Part shown: positions 15,675 through 24,796 of the stretch, piece after piece
How positions within the stretch are numbered: the stretch's first letter is position 1
How the letters are laid out: each line of letters opens with the position of its first letter
Made by a program: the position numbers and the translations under genes
Notes under the pieces: generated by a model
Seen by the model: the letters and a program-made list of their open reading frames with translations, nothing else
Database searches by the model: none
What the model was told of the DNA's origin: nothing
Assembly: GCF_000430585.1 (NCBI RefSeq)
Contig: NZ_AUMH01000001.1
Coordinates: forward strand, 62,001 to 126,000
DNA: 64,000 nt
Origin: Alicyclobacillus herbarius DSM 13609
Lineage (GTDB): Bacteria; Bacillota; Bacilli; Alicyclobacillales; Alicyclobacillaceae
Direction: 5' to 3'

Positions 15675-17575
15675 CTGTTTCACCCCCTTTCAGAGCAAAA
15701 AGAGAAGATGCTGACCGATAATGGTTCAGAGCAATGAGCGGCCACACTCTTGGATAAATGTGATAACGGATGTGAAGCGCCCCCGGAAATGCGGAACCTG
15801 TCGGCATTTCTTCATACCAGATTCCGTTATCGGCACTCCGCAGCAACCAGTTTGCAGCCCGGTCACAAGCACTTTGTAAGCGTTGTCGCTCTGTTCGACT
15901 CTCCTCAATCTCGAATAGATACAAAAGTGTATCCAGGCCCCATGCGGTTTGGGTTGGCAACCCTTCCGGCAGCGGTACAAACCGCCCCTGGAGATCGCTC
16001 TGGCAGGATTCACCGAAACTCCCGTCTGTATGCTGGATGCCGAGCAGCCATTCCTTCGCCTTTTGCATCGTTCGATCTCGGCTTGAAATCTCCGCGGCTA
16101 CCAGTGCCTTCACGGCGCACCAGGTACCATAAATGTAGGTCGTGCCCCATCGACCAAACCACGAACCATCCGTCTCTTGATGCCTGCGTAGCCATTGAAT
16201 GGCCCTCTCTATCTTTTCGCAGTTCAAAGACAAGACCCGGTAGCGAATCAGAAATTCTACCACCCTTCCGGTGATATCCGGCGTCGACGGATCGTACATG
16301 GTCCTTTTCATATCATTGGCGGGAATCCATTCAAGCCAGCGTTTATTACAGTCTTTCTCAAACGCCGACCATCCCCCATCCCGGTTCTGCATGCCGAGCA
16401 ACCAATCAACGCCCTTCCACCAAGACTGTTCATATTCCGCTCGAAATGGGAACAGCGCTTCAAGGCAAGCCACTGTGTCATCGATATCGGGATGTGTGGT
16501 GTTATTACTTGAGAATGCCCAGCCGCCTGGTTGGCTCGGGTTCTTAATGACCCATTCACCAACTGTGTGATGTTGTTTTGAAATCAAGTATTTGGCAGCC
16601 TTCCGAATCGTCGAAGACTGCGGCGATCTCCCGCATATCTGTAATGACTTGACGGCCAAAGCCGTATTCCATACATGGGCATCACAGGTTTGTTGGTGAC
16701 AATATCTCGTTTGCGGATCCGAATACAACGATTGCGCATGGCCTGTAGCATAGACTGAATTTCTGAGTGACTTATCTCATACCCAAGGCACACAAAGCAA
16801 AAATGACGAGAAAAGTGGATGAGTGATATCCTGCGGCCGTGCCGTCCTCTTCCCGTTTATCCATCATCCAATGTATACACCGAGAAAGCCGCCGAAGCAT
16901 CGTCGACGATGGTTGCCGCCCGCCGTCGGCTTGGTTTCGAGACAGTGCAAATCGCCTTTGCCGGGGCGTCAGTAAGCCGTCAAGAACACGTGTAGTCGCA
17001 CCTTTTGCCACATATCTGAAAGACGATAGTATAAGCATGGGCACAATATGCAGACGTGTGAACGTCACAACATCCCAGATGGAAATGGGAAACCAATCGG
17101 AGAATAAAAGCAGATACAGTCGTGGCGATGGTAGCCAGGACCAAGGAATTTCTCCACCTATGGCGAGAATCGTTTTGGTTAAGTTTCGACACCGTTTCAT
17201 ACCGCCACGTCGAAGGATAAACTCTTGTGCGAGACGTTGCTCTTCCGTGTGATTTCTCCACCATCCATACAATTGCAGCGCATAGTAGCACTCCACGCTG
17301 GTGGACAAATCCCCTCCATCCTCAGGATAGACACCCCACGATCCGTCTTGCCTCTGGGTGGATAGAATACGTGATAGGAGTGAAGAGGTCCACTCTGGAT
17401 CGTCTACGCCCAATAGGTATAGACAAATTGCTGTTTGTGCATCTGGCATGGCCCCAGTGTCAAAGCAATCCGACCAAAAGCCGCCCGCATTTTGGCTCTC
17501 CATCAACCTTTTTGCAGCCAGATGAATTGTGAAATCGAGAGTACCTCTTTGTGTACCGATTACTGTCGAATTCAT
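15640..17575 (-). pseudogene. sqhC: Sporulenol/squalene-hopene cyclase, frameshifted
   Basis: Triterpene cyclase of the class that makes polycyclic terpenoids (sporulenol in Bacillus spores). The N-terminal part (17575-16772) has QW repeats (ESQNAGGFWSD, RQDGSWGVYPEDGGDLS) and IPWSWLPSP. The C-terminal part (to 15640) has the catalytic DxDD as PDIDD, further QW repeats (QNRDGGWSAFEKD, ETDGSWFGRWGTTYIYGTW) and IRYHIYPRVWP. They lie in different frames. Near 16780 the frame leaves LCALG and continues as YEISHSEIQSMLQAM in a second frame, and near 16740 it moves to AQSLYSDP in a third. That equals two single-base losses. Either the gene is dead or the assembly has errors; the rest is free of stops. 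Confidence 0.8.
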
Positions 17576-17966
17576 CTGCATGCCCTCATCCCTTACACGC
17601 GACCGTAGATTCACCGATACGTTCAAGTGTATTCTGGGACAAGGAGGCAGCTTGTCGGCGTTTAACCCAAAACCCAGCTTTCGGCAACCCACAGCATTCT
17701 GATGAAAGTCATCGGGCTAAAATTAGCAAAATTGAACCCGAATCAGGACCGCACGATTGTTGACATCGGTAACAATGCCCCGATGCGTTCCCCATTGGGT
17801 TTGGAAGTGTACCCATTTTCCCATGTTGTTGACGCAATCCAGTCGATTGCACACGGTCGCTCCCTCTCCTCCGAAAGAGAAACTTTCTGTTTGACTTTAT
17901 CAAATCAAAACGGGACTGCACCTCCCATATCGATTAACGAAACGGGATGTGCAGTCGGTTGCGAAC
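17576..17966. other. Intergenic stretch before the cyclase
   Basis: No convincing gene. A plus-strand frame at 17702-17995 lacks a ribosome site and overlaps a hairpin. The useful content is the cyclase ribosome site (GATGAGG, 17584-17590) and a terminator near 17911-17955. Confidence 0.5.
17911..17955 (-). terminator. Terminator after the second YjcZ-like pair
   Basis: Minus-strand stem GACTGCACATCCC with GGGAGGTGCAGTC and inner pairs CG/TCG, followed by CCGTTTTG. Confidence 0.65.
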
Positions 17967-18095
17967 TTAATAGACAGGAGTTGTGGTGCAAGTAGTGGCC
18001 GTTCCATAAGGCACAAGCAAGATAAACAACACGAAAATGATCAAGAATACGACCGCCCAGCGGGTGAATCCTCCAAAAGCGCCACCGTCGTACAT
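17967..18095 (-). CDS. YjcZ-like small hydrophobic spore protein (copy 2)
   Basis: Forty-two residues: MYDGGAFGGFTRWAVVFLII, then FVLFILLVPYGTATTCTTTP and VY. Near-identical in its core to the copy at 13958, including the TTCTT tail. ATG at 18095 with AAGGA about 13 bases upstream. It forms a tandem pair with the 18149 copy (53-base gap) and a terminator follows. It likely sits in the forespore or coat membrane as a single helix; the role in this family is poorly known. Confidence 0.75.
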   Translation of the reverse strand: MYDGGAFGGFTRWAVVFLIIFVLFILLVPYGTATTCTTTPVY

Positions 18096-18148
18096 AGTTG
18101 GTTCACGTCCTTCCATCATTGAAAAGTGTTTACAGACCAGCAGATGGG

Positions 18149-18256
18149 TTAGTATCCAGCTGCGCCGCCGTAACCCGGAACGAGCAAAAAGAACAATACG
18201 AAGATAATCAGGAACACCACGGCCCAACGGGTGTAGCCACCAAAGACCCCGTACAT
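18149..18256 (-). CDS. YjcZ-like small hydrophobic spore protein (copy 3)
   Basis: Thirty-five residues: MYGVFGGYTRWAVVFLIIFV, then LFFLLVPGYGGAAGY. Same FGGxTRWAVVFLIIFVLF core as the other two copies but with a Gly-rich tail instead of TTCTT. ATG at 18256 after GGAGGGGGGGAAG. First gene of the minus-strand pair. Confidence 0.75.
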   Translation of the reverse strand: MYGVFGGYTRWAVVFLIIFVLFFLLVPGYGGAAGY

Positions 18257-18566
18257 TAAACTTCCCCCCCCTCCGTCGGTATTGACTTTCCGATGCCATT
18301 TAATGTTTTAGGGATTGTCCTGTTACAGGGTACATGTCCTAGAAAATTCGCCCCTTTTTCTCGACAAGTCACGGCGTTAGCGAATGAAAATACGGCTCAA
18401 GAGTCTATCCGAAGGAACCAAAAACGCCCGTTTTTGATACTACCCCTACTCACAGTTTTTTCCTACAAGAAACCCCGTCCTAACCAGTACCAGAACCCGT
18501 CCCTTTATCAACGTTTTTTTATCGACCATATTCACCTTTTTGGTACGATATTGACGGGGTGATGTT
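18257..18566. other. AT-rich intergenic stretch before the recombinase
   Basis: Promoter region for divergent units (micro-proteins to the left, recombinase to the right). It contains a short AAAACGCCCGTTTT hairpin near 18420. I see no gene in it. Confidence 0.4.
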
Positions 18567-19124
18567 GTGATCTTTGGCTATGCACGCGTGTCCACCGAAG
18601 ATCAGAACCTGGATCTGCAGATTGATGCATTTCAGCAATATGGAGCTGAGCGGATCTTTCAAGAGAAAATAAGCGGAGAACGACGTGATCGCCCACAACT
18701 GGATGAAATGCTCAAATACCTGCGTCCTGGAGATACGGTTGTCGTGTGGAAGCTCGACCGCATAGGGCGCAGTACGAAGCATCTGATTGATTTGATATCT
18801 GGGTTCGGGGAGAAAGACATCCACTTTGTGTCTCTGAAGGAGAGTATTGATACCTCGACGGCAACCGGAAAACTCGTGTTCACGATTTTCGCTGCCCTGG
18901 CCGAATTCGAGCGTGACATGATTCGAGAACGGACCAAGGCGGGATTAGCGAGCGCAAGAGCCCGGGGACGCAAGGGTGGCAGACCGCGAAAAGCTGAGGA
19001 CAAAGTGAAATTGGCACTCAAAATGTACGACAGCAAACAGTACAGCATCACCGAGATCACGAAGGCCACAGGAGTGAGCAAGACCACGTTATACAGATAT
19101 ATCAAGAAACGCAGCAATGTTTAA
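18567..19124 (+). CDS. Serine recombinase (resolvase/invertase)
   Basis: A 185-residue site-specific recombinase of the Tn3 resolvase/DNA invertase class. The catalytic serine is Ser9 in YARVSTEDQNL, with the arginine motif KLDRIGRSTKHL, the long E-helix FAALAEFERDMIRERT and a C-terminal helix-turn-helix ending SITEITKATGVSKTTLYRYI. It starts at GTG 18567. No transposase, second recombinase or obvious invertible segment flanks it, so it is either an orphan of a lost transposon or acts on nearby DNA. Its place next to tRNA-Leu marks the edge of an accessory region. Confidence 0.9.
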   Translation: MIFGYARVSTEDQNLDLQIDAFQQYGAERIFQEKISGERRDRPQLDEMLKYLRPGDTVVVWKLDRIGRSTKHLIDLISGFGEKDIHFVSLKESIDTSTATGKLVFTIFAALAEFERDMIRERTKAGLASARARGRKGGRPRKAEDKVKLALKMYDSKQYSITEITKATGVSKTTLYRYIKKRSNV

Positions 19125-19446
19125 TAACCCTGCATACTTCGATACACTCTGCGCTAACACCGTGCCATACTCCAACCTGCGTAAGTCATCAGTACTGTCG
19201 CGATGGCTCTTAGGCTCTTAGGTGTGTATGGTTCTGCCTGTGGATCCTGCGATAACCTTGTTCTTGTGTTGTCCTATCATCTGAACCGAATGAAGATGAG
19301 TAAAGTTTTCGCATGCCCATAGTGTAGCTTAAATGGCCCCCTTTTGCTTGTTCAGTTTCCTGGGACCACTATAGTGAAAGCAGACTGATCCCGGATTGAA
19401 TGATCAGCCTGCTCCAGACGGTGAAAAACGCTGTAATGATGCGGTT
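19125..19446. other. Non-coding stretch between recombinase and tRNA-Leu
   Basis: No gene seen. It contains a tandem GGCTCTTA repeat near 19206-19222 and an imperfect inverted repeat (AGCAGACTGATC...GATCAGCCTGCT, 19379-19413) that may be a terminator for tRNA-Leu or a recombination remnant. Confidence 0.4.
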
Positions 19447-19534
19447 TGGTGCCGAGAGCGGGACTCGAACCCGCACGGGCTTTTGGCCCGGCAGATTTTA
19501 AGTCTGCTGCGTCTGCCGATTCCGCCATCCCGGC
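19447..19534 (-). tRNA. tRNA-Leu (TAA)
   Basis: Long variable arm typical of leucine tRNAs. Acceptor GCCGGGA pairs with TCTCGGC, the anticodon loop ACTTAAAAT gives TAA, the T loop is TTCGAGT and the CCA is encoded. Confidence 0.95.
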
Positions 19535-19552
19535 TCACAAATATTCCTGCTT

Positions 19553-19582
19553 AGTGTACCAGTCCCTGCACGAAAAAGTCAA
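19553..19582 (-). promoter_or_regulatory. Promoter of tRNA-Leu
   Basis: Minus strand: TTGACT (19582-19577), 18-base spacer, TACACT (19558-19553). Confidence 0.65.
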
Positions 19583-19664
19583 TCCGGTGATACGGCGAAA
19601 GCCGGTGACATTCTGGTTACGTAGGGAAAGTGGGTGATATTCCGGGGCTTCATGAAAGCCGCCG

Positions 19665-20054
19665 TCAAAGCGATTCCACGGTCTGCCCAGCGCGTTCTGT
19701 CAACGCTTTTACAGGACGGTTTTGGTCATCGACCAAGATGACCGTGGGTTGATGCTCCTTGACCTCTTGTTCGCTGTATACGCCATAGGAGATGATGATG
19801 ACCAAATCGCCTTTTTGACCCAGCCGCGCTGCGGCTCCGTTTAACTCAATGCAGCCACTGCCTGCAGGACCGTAAATAACATAAGTTTCTAATCGGCTGC
19901 CGTTGTTGATATTGACCACTTGGACTCTTTCGTTTTCTAGTAGATCCGCCTGTTCGGCGAGTTGACGATCAATCGTAATGCTGCCTACATAGTTCAAGTT
20001 TGCTTCGGTAATGGTCGCGCGATGGATTTTGGACTTCATCAGCGTCCGAAACAT
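19665..20054 (-). CDS. panD: Aspartate 1-decarboxylase
   Basis: It makes beta-alanine for pantothenate. The 129-residue proenzyme self-cleaves at Gly24-Ser25 (NYVGSITID) to form its pyruvoyl group. The active-site Lys9 ([11 protein letters not shown]) and Tyr58-type motif ([19 protein letters not shown]) are present. ATG start after a GGGGGC site; promoter just upstream. It stands alone here, away from panB/panC. Confidence 0.95.
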   Translation of the reverse strand: MFRTLMKSKIHRATITEANLNYVGSITIDRQLAEQADLLENERVQVVNINNGSRLETYVIYGPAGSGCIELNGAAARLGQKGDLVIIISYGVYSEQEVKEHQPTVILVDDQNRPVKALTERAGQTVESL

Positions 20055-20080
20055 GTTTTTGCCCCCTTCACCCAGTTGCG

Positions 20081-20109
20081 ATTATACGAGACGCTGCGTC
20101 CAATGAAAA
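20081..20109 (-). promoter_or_regulatory. Promoter of panD
   Basis: Minus strand: TTTTCA (20109-20104), 17-base spacer, TATAAT (20086-20081). Confidence 0.5.
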
Positions 20110-20330
20110 GAGAAAACGTATAGGAAAATCGGAACGGATTGCCGTGGATCTTGTAGTTGAATTCGGAAATGTGCCGGAAGCTCCCATTATCCACGTTCCC
20201 TCGCTCATATTCCGACGCTATTTTGCATGCTTCCTAGGGGGCGCCGATAACCAAACGGTGTGCGAGCCGTTGCGGTATACTTAAAGCTTGGGTACGAAGC
20301 TTACAACATACATAAAAGGGGGAACGGACG

Positions 20331-20756
20331 ATGGGGAGTACGGTCAGCACAGAATTGGAAGTCCGTTGGGGGGAATGCGATCCGGCCGGGATCGTCTACC
20401 ACCCGGCTTACATCGACTGGTTTTCCGTGGCTCGGATGCATTGGTTACGGGCGCACGGGGTGGGTTATATGGAGGCGTTTCATGATCAGGGGATTGTAGT
20501 GGTCGTGCTCGGGGTGCAATGCCAGTATCGGAAAACCTTGCGGGCTGAGGATAATGTACGAGTCGATGCGCAGTTGGTGTCCCTCACACGTACGCGTATG
20601 AAATTTGCGTACCAGGTTTGGAATGCCAAAGGTGAATTGTGTGCGGAAGGCTCCACCGAGCACGCCTACGTCGATGAACGCGGTCATGCGGTGAACATTG
20701 CCAAGCGGGCTCCTGAATTGTGGAAGCGGTTGGTCCGGTTGTACGAAGGAGATTGA
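20331..20756 (+). CDS. Acyl-CoA thioesterase, 4-hydroxybenzoyl-CoA thioesterase (YbgC) type
   Basis: A 141-residue hot-dog-fold thioesterase. The signature VRWGECDPAGIVYHPAYIDW holds the catalytic Asp in the ECDPAG turn. The rest of the fold follows, with paired strands (VVLGVQCQYRKTL, RTRMKFAYQVW). It hydrolyses acyl-CoA thioesters; short-chain or aromatic acyl groups are usual, and the true substrate is unknown. ATG with an AAAGGGGGAACGG site. Confidence 0.88.
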   Translation: MGSTVSTELEVRWGECDPAGIVYHPAYIDWFSVARMHWLRAHGVGYMEAFHDQGIVVVVLGVQCQYRKTLRAEDNVRVDAQLVSLTRTRMKFAYQVWNAKGELCAEGSTEHAYVDERGHAVNIAKRAPELWKRLVRLYEGD

Positions 20757-20781
20757 CACGCCCAAGTTATCATGGTATCAT
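20753..20781 (+). promoter_or_regulatory. Promoter of tRNA-Val
   Basis: TTGACA (20753-20758), 17-base spacer, TATCAT (20776-20781); it overlaps the thioesterase stop codon. Confidence 0.75.
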
Positions 20782-20799
20782 TCCATACGTGTCTGATAC

Positions 20800-20874
20800 G
20801 CGGCTGTAGCTCAGAGGGAGAGCACCACCTTGACACGGTGGGGGCCACAGGTTCGATTCCTGTCAGCCGCACCA
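20800..20874 (+). tRNA. tRNA-Val (GAC)
   Basis: Acceptor GCGGCTG pairs with CAGCCGC, anticodon stem CCACC/GGTGG with loop TTGACAC (GAC), T loop TTCGATT, encoded CCA. Confidence 0.95.
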
Positions 20875-20887
20875 CATATGGAATGAG

Positions 20888-20921
20888 AAAGGTGTCTGCC
20901 AGTTTGGTAGGCACCTTTTTG
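20888..20921 (+). terminator. Terminator after tRNA-Val
   Basis: Stem AAGGTGTCTGCC with GGTAGGCACCTT, followed by TTTG. Confidence 0.8.
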
Positions 20922-21181
20922 TCGCAGGAAAAACCGGGGGATGGATATCGAAAACACAGGTCGCCGGATGCCGTGTCTGTGACCTTCTCCCCCGCATAGG
21001 GTGTAAAACGGGCGGGGTTGTGCCGTTGTTCCCGCGTTTTTCGATCCCGACGGTTCAAGTCGACGCGGATTGTCGTCACGCAAACCCAGCAGGTATGCGT
21101 ACACCGCAAACCAGGTATACATGCTGGCCGGTTTCTTCATACTGGTCAAATAGGATGCGAACCAGAAAGGCGGATGTCCGC

Positions 21182-22048
21182 ATGCGCAGTGTACGCATTG
21201 AAGTCGAACTGGCGAAGCAAGCACTGTATCGGCGACTTGGGGATGCAGGGTGCGACATCCGGTGCGCGGAGGACGGCTCTTGTGTCTGGACGTTTGGCGC
21301 GGATGAGAATCTCTTGTCTGTGCTTTTGGCCTTCATTCTTTCGGACTGGCAATACGAGTATATTCAACAGCGATTGTCTATGACACACCCAGAACTGACT
21401 TCAGATCAGCGGGAGTATATTGGGTTGTTGACCATGCATTGCGCGCGTGGGCCGCGCCACTTTGAGGCGTTGGACACGCAGGCGACCATGACATCACCCG
21501 CCGAGCATCCGTACGCAGAGTTCGTGGCGCGCATACGGGGAGCACTGGAAGAGTTGGTTCCCGAGGAGATGCTCAACATCGAGGGATTGGTCCGATTTCG
21601 TGGCCGGTCTTATTTGATGTGGCTGCATGGGGTACTCGAGGAGCTCGTGGAGCAGGTCTTGACGGATCAGGAGTACGAAGAATTTGTGGCGATGCTCCGC
21701 TATGTACTCGATGTGCAACCCCTGTCCGAACAGCGTTTGCACGTGTTCTGTACGGATGAGAGGGTGTGGATTTGCGATGACAGCGGTGAGCTCGTGCGCG
21801 ATCGCGAAGTGTCGTTGGCGGCGGAACTGGCTTGCCCTGGGGAAGACGTCAACGCCGAGGATTTGGCGATGAGCATCCTTATTACCCGTTCCCCACAGGA
21901 AATCGTCATCCATGACCTGAGCGTGAACGCACCTTGGCCGAGTTTTGCGGAAACCGTGGAACGGGTGTTTGTGGAGCGAGCGGTACGCTGCGGCGGCTGT
22001 CCCACCTGCCGGCGCCTGCGCGAATCCGGTGGTGTTGCGCCGCTGTAA
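21182..22048 (+). CDS. ytxC: YtxC-family sporulation protein
   Basis: A 288-residue protein with the pattern of the YtxC family: an N-terminal alpha/beta part, VLLAFILSDWQYEYIQQRL, and the central helices EMLNIEGLVRFRGRSYLMWLHGVLEELVEQ. It lies directly before thrS, which is its place in Bacillus. The molecular function is unknown; the family is linked to sporulation by distribution. The C-terminal CGGCPTC hints at metal binding. Start at the ATG at 21182 (AAAGGCGG upstream). The in-frame ATG at 21158 or earlier is possible. Confidence 0.75.
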   Translation: MRSVRIEVELAKQALYRRLGDAGCDIRCAEDGSCVWTFGADENLLSVLLAFILSDWQYEYIQQRLSMTHPELTSDQREYIGLLTMHCARGPRHFEALDTQATMTSPAEHPYAEFVARIRGALEELVPEEMLNIEGLVRFRGRSYLMWLHGVLEELVEQVLTDQEYEEFVAMLRYVLDVQPLSEQRLHVFCTDERVWICDDSGELVRDREVSLAAELACPGEDVNAEDLAMSILITRSPQEIVIHDLSVNAPWPSFAETVERVFVERAVRCGGCPTCRRLRESGGVAPL

Positions 22049-22124
22049 GGGTACAAGCCTGAATCTGTGACAAAAAAACGACGGTATTCGACACGGTGAC
22101 GTTCGCAGGGTTGACTTGTTCCGA

Positions 22125-22444
22125 CAGCGGATTATAATGGACAACAAATTTACTTTCGGAAATGCGATGACGAAGGACACGCCGGCGGATGGAGCGTGTA
22201 TCAGAGAGGATCGCGCCATAGGCTGCGAGCGCACCCACGAAAGTCCGCACGGATACCACCTTCCAGCAGGTGCCGGGGAGGCCAAAGGAATCTTCGGCTA
22301 AAACGGCACCCGGGGCGTACGTTATCCGCAAATGAGGGCCAGGGGACGCGTTTAAGGCGACATGCCCAAGGCTGAAATTAGGTGGAACCACGGGAACAAC
22401 GTTCTCGTCCTGATGCGAAGACATCAAGGCGGGGGCGTTTTTTA
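22125..22444 (+). promoter_or_regulatory. T-box riboswitch leader of thrS
   Basis: It holds the T-box sequence AGGTGGAACCACGG (22380-22393), which pairs with the uncharged tRNA acceptor end. A terminator stem follows (22401-22444, with G-U pairs), ending in GCGTTTTTTA. Upstream are stem I elements including AGAGAGGATCGCG and a GCGAGCGC segment. The specifier is probably the Thr codon ACC in GGATACCACC near 22253, but I cannot fold stem I with certainty. Uncharged tRNA-Thr would favour readthrough into thrS. Confidence 0.85.
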
Positions 22445-22543
22445 TTGCTTTGTAAGGTGTCCGGGATCTCCCTTTTTGGACACGCATTAATGCGGCACGG
22501 GGCGGAGTTCCCGTCGTGCTGCCGAGCAATGGAGGCGATACCC

Positions 22544-24493
22544 ATGGAGCCGCAGTATTCGGTTCGACTGAAGGACGGCTCAGTCCGCCGGTATCCAGCG
22601 CATACGACGTTTGCCGAGATTGCTTCGGATATCGGACCTCGCCTTGGTCGGGAGGCGGTCGCGGCCAAGGTCAACGGGAAGATCGTCGACCTCAGCCGTG
22701 AACTGGAAGACGACGTCGACTTAGAAATCCTCACGCTCGACAGTCCGGAGGGTGTCGACGTGATGCGCCACACCTGTGCCCACGTCATGGCGCAGGCGGT
22801 CTCAAGGTTGTATCCAGGCGTCAAGTTTGCCATCGGTCCGGTGATTGAAAACGGATTTTATTACGATTTTGCCGATCACGTCTTTACACCGGAACAGTTT
22901 CCGGAGATTGAGGCGGAGATGCAACGTATCATTAAGGCGGACTATCCGGTTGAGCGGGAAGTCATCAGCCGTGAAGAGGCGCTGCGGATGTTCCGGGAGC
23001 GGGGAGACCGCTTCAAGGTCGAAATCATCGAAGACCTGCCGGAGACAGAAACGTTGACCATCTACCGACAAGGCGAATTTGTGGATCTCTGTCGCGGTCC
23101 ACACCTGCCCTCGACGGGCCGCATCAAGGCCTTTCGGCTCATGTCGATTGCCGGCGCCTACTGGCGGGGGGATTCCAGCCGGGAACAGTTGACGCGCTTG
23201 TACGCGGCGGCATTTGCCAAAAAATCCGAGCTGGATGCCTATTTGCAGCAGTTGGAGGAGGCCAAGCAGCGGGATCACCGCAAACTCGGCAAGGACCTGG
23301 GCATCTTCATGCTTTCCAAGGAAGTGGGACAGGGCTTGCCGCTCTGGCTGCCGAACGGGGCGACGGTGCGGCGCATCATCGAACGCTACATTGTCGACCT
23401 GGAGGAGAGTCTGGGTTATCAGCACGTGTATACCCCGCACCTGGCCAGTGTAGAGCTCTATAAGATTTCGGGGCATTGGCAGCACTATCATGACGACATG
23501 TATCCGCCGATGCAGATGGACAACGAGGAACTGGTGCTGAGGCCGATGAACTGTCCCCATCATATGATGATCTACAAGTCGCAGATGCACAGCTACCGAG
23601 ACCTGCCGCTGCGCATCGCGGAGCTCGGGACGATGCACCGCTACGAGATGTCTGGCGCGTTAGCCGGACTACAGCGGGTGCGGGCGATGACCTTGAACGA
23701 CGCCCACATCTTTTTGCGGCCAGACCAATTAAAGCAGGAATTCTCGCGCGTCGTCCGGCTAATTGAGCGCGTGTATCGGGACTTTGGCATCACCGAGTAT
23801 TACCACCGCCTGTCGTATCGCGATCCGTCCGATACGGAGAAGTATGTCCAGAACGATGAAATGTGGGAACTGGCGGAGCGGATGCTGCGCGAAGCGATGG
23901 ATGACATGGGCCTGGAGTACGTGGAGGCTCCGGGAGAGGCGGCGTTCTACGGACCGAAGCTGGATGTGCAGGTGCGCACGGCGCTCGGCAAGGACGAGAC
24001 CCTGTCCACCGTACAGCTGGACTTCCATTTGCCCAACCGGTTTGACTTAGAGTACATCGGCGAGGATGGGAAGCCGCACCGGCCGGTCGTGATTCACCGT
24101 GGCATCGTCGGTACGATGGAGCGCTTCGTTGCGTTCTTGCTGGAGCAGTACAAAGGGGCGTTCCCGGCTTGGCTGGCGCCGGTGCAGGTACGTGTTGCGA
24201 CTGTGGCGGAAGATTTTACGGATTACGCAAATGCGGTCGCCGAGGCGTTGCGCGGGAAAGGGTTCCGTGTTCAGGTCGATGCCCGCCCGGAAAAGATTGG
24301 CTACAAAATCCGCGAGGCTCAGGTGCAAAAGACGCCGTATACGCTGGTCATCGGCGAGAAAGAACGGGCTTCGGAAACGGTGAGTGTACGCCGCTACGGT
24401 CAAGGTGACTTGGGAGTCATGTCTTTGGCTGAGTTTTCCGCTCGCCTTGGCGAAGAAGTGGCGGAAAAACGGCTATTGGTGCAGACCGGTTGA
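22544..24493 (+). CDS. thrS: Threonine--tRNA ligase
   Basis: A 649-residue class II synthetase. It has an N-terminal TGS domain (about 1-65), an editing domain with [11 protein letters not shown], and a catalytic core with the zinc ligands in [17 protein letters not shown], motif 2 ([19 protein letters not shown]) and motif 3 ([16 protein letters not shown]). The C-terminal anticodon domain ends at residue 649. The start is ATG 22544 with GGAGGCG seven bases before it; an in-frame earlier reading has no ribosome site and lies in the T-box. Expression is set by the T-box upstream. Confidence 0.97.
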   Translation: MEPQYSVRLKDGSVRRYPAHTTFAEIASDIGPRLGREAVAAKVNGKIVDLSRELEDDVDLEILTLDSPEGVDVMRHTCAHVMAQAVSRLYPGVKFAIGPVIENGFYYDFADHVFTPEQFPEIEAEMQRIIKADYPVEREVISREEALRMFRERGDRFKVEIIEDLPETETLTIYRQGEFVDLCRGPHLPSTGRIKAFRLMSIAGAYWRGDSSREQLTRLYAAAFAKKSELDAYLQQLEEAKQRDHRKLGKDLGIFMLSKEVGQGLPLWLPNGATVRRIIERYIVDLEESLGYQHVYTPHLASVELYKISGHWQHYHDDMYPPMQMDNEELVLRPMNCPHHMMIYKSQMHSYRDLPLRIAELGTMHRYEMSGALAGLQRVRAMTLNDAHIFLRPDQLKQEFSRVVRLIERVYRDFGITEYYHRLSYRDPSDTEKYVQNDEMWELAERMLREAMDDMGLEYVEAPGEAAFYGPKLDVQVRTALGKDETLSTVQLDFHLPNRFDLEYIGEDGKPHRPVVIHRGIVGTMERFVAFLLEQYKGAFPAWLAPVQVRVATVAEDFTDYANAVAEALRGKGFRVQVDARPEKIGYKIREAQVQKTPYTLVIGEKERASETVSVRRYGQGDLGVMSLAEFSARLGEEVAEKRLLVQTG

Positions 24494-24518
24494 CGATGGC
24501 ACGCAAGTCCGCTACAAT
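24490..24518 (+). promoter_or_regulatory. Promoter of the infC operon
   Basis: TTGACG (24490-24495), 17-base spacer, TACAAT (24513-24518), overlapping the thrS stop codon. Confidence 0.75.
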
Positions 24519-24524
24519 GAATCT

Positions 24525-24796
24525 GCTCAACTAACAAGTGAAGATGACGGAAAGAAGGAGCTTCCCGCTTCTCACCTTGTGGGCAAATGCCGACGGGTTA
24601 CCGAAATGACCGACGAAGGACGGTATGCATCAAGGATGCTTGCGTGGACGATGCAACGCGTCCAAAGACGGCCCATGTATGAACGAGGCGCGGGACAAAA
24701 GTCCCGCGCCTTTTCGATGATGAGGGAACGCCGGTAGGCAGCCATTCTCGCCGGCAGGCGGAGCCGCAGGGCAGCGAATTTTGGAGGTGAAATCTT
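24525..24796 (+). promoter_or_regulatory. L20-type autoregulatory leader of infC-rpmI-rplT
   Basis: A leader of about 270 bases with a strong internal terminator: a perfect 10-base-pair stem GGCGCGGGAC/GTCCCGCGCC (24687-24710) plus TTTT. This is 80 bases before infC. In Bacillus, ribosomal protein L20 binds such a leader to force termination. Position, length and terminator match; the L20-binding mimic was not verified by folding. Confidence 0.65.

Noticed and set aside
17702-17995. 97-codon plus-strand ORF before the YjcZ-like pair
   Set aside because: No ribosome site, overlaps a terminator hairpin and a micro-protein stop; no family resemblance.
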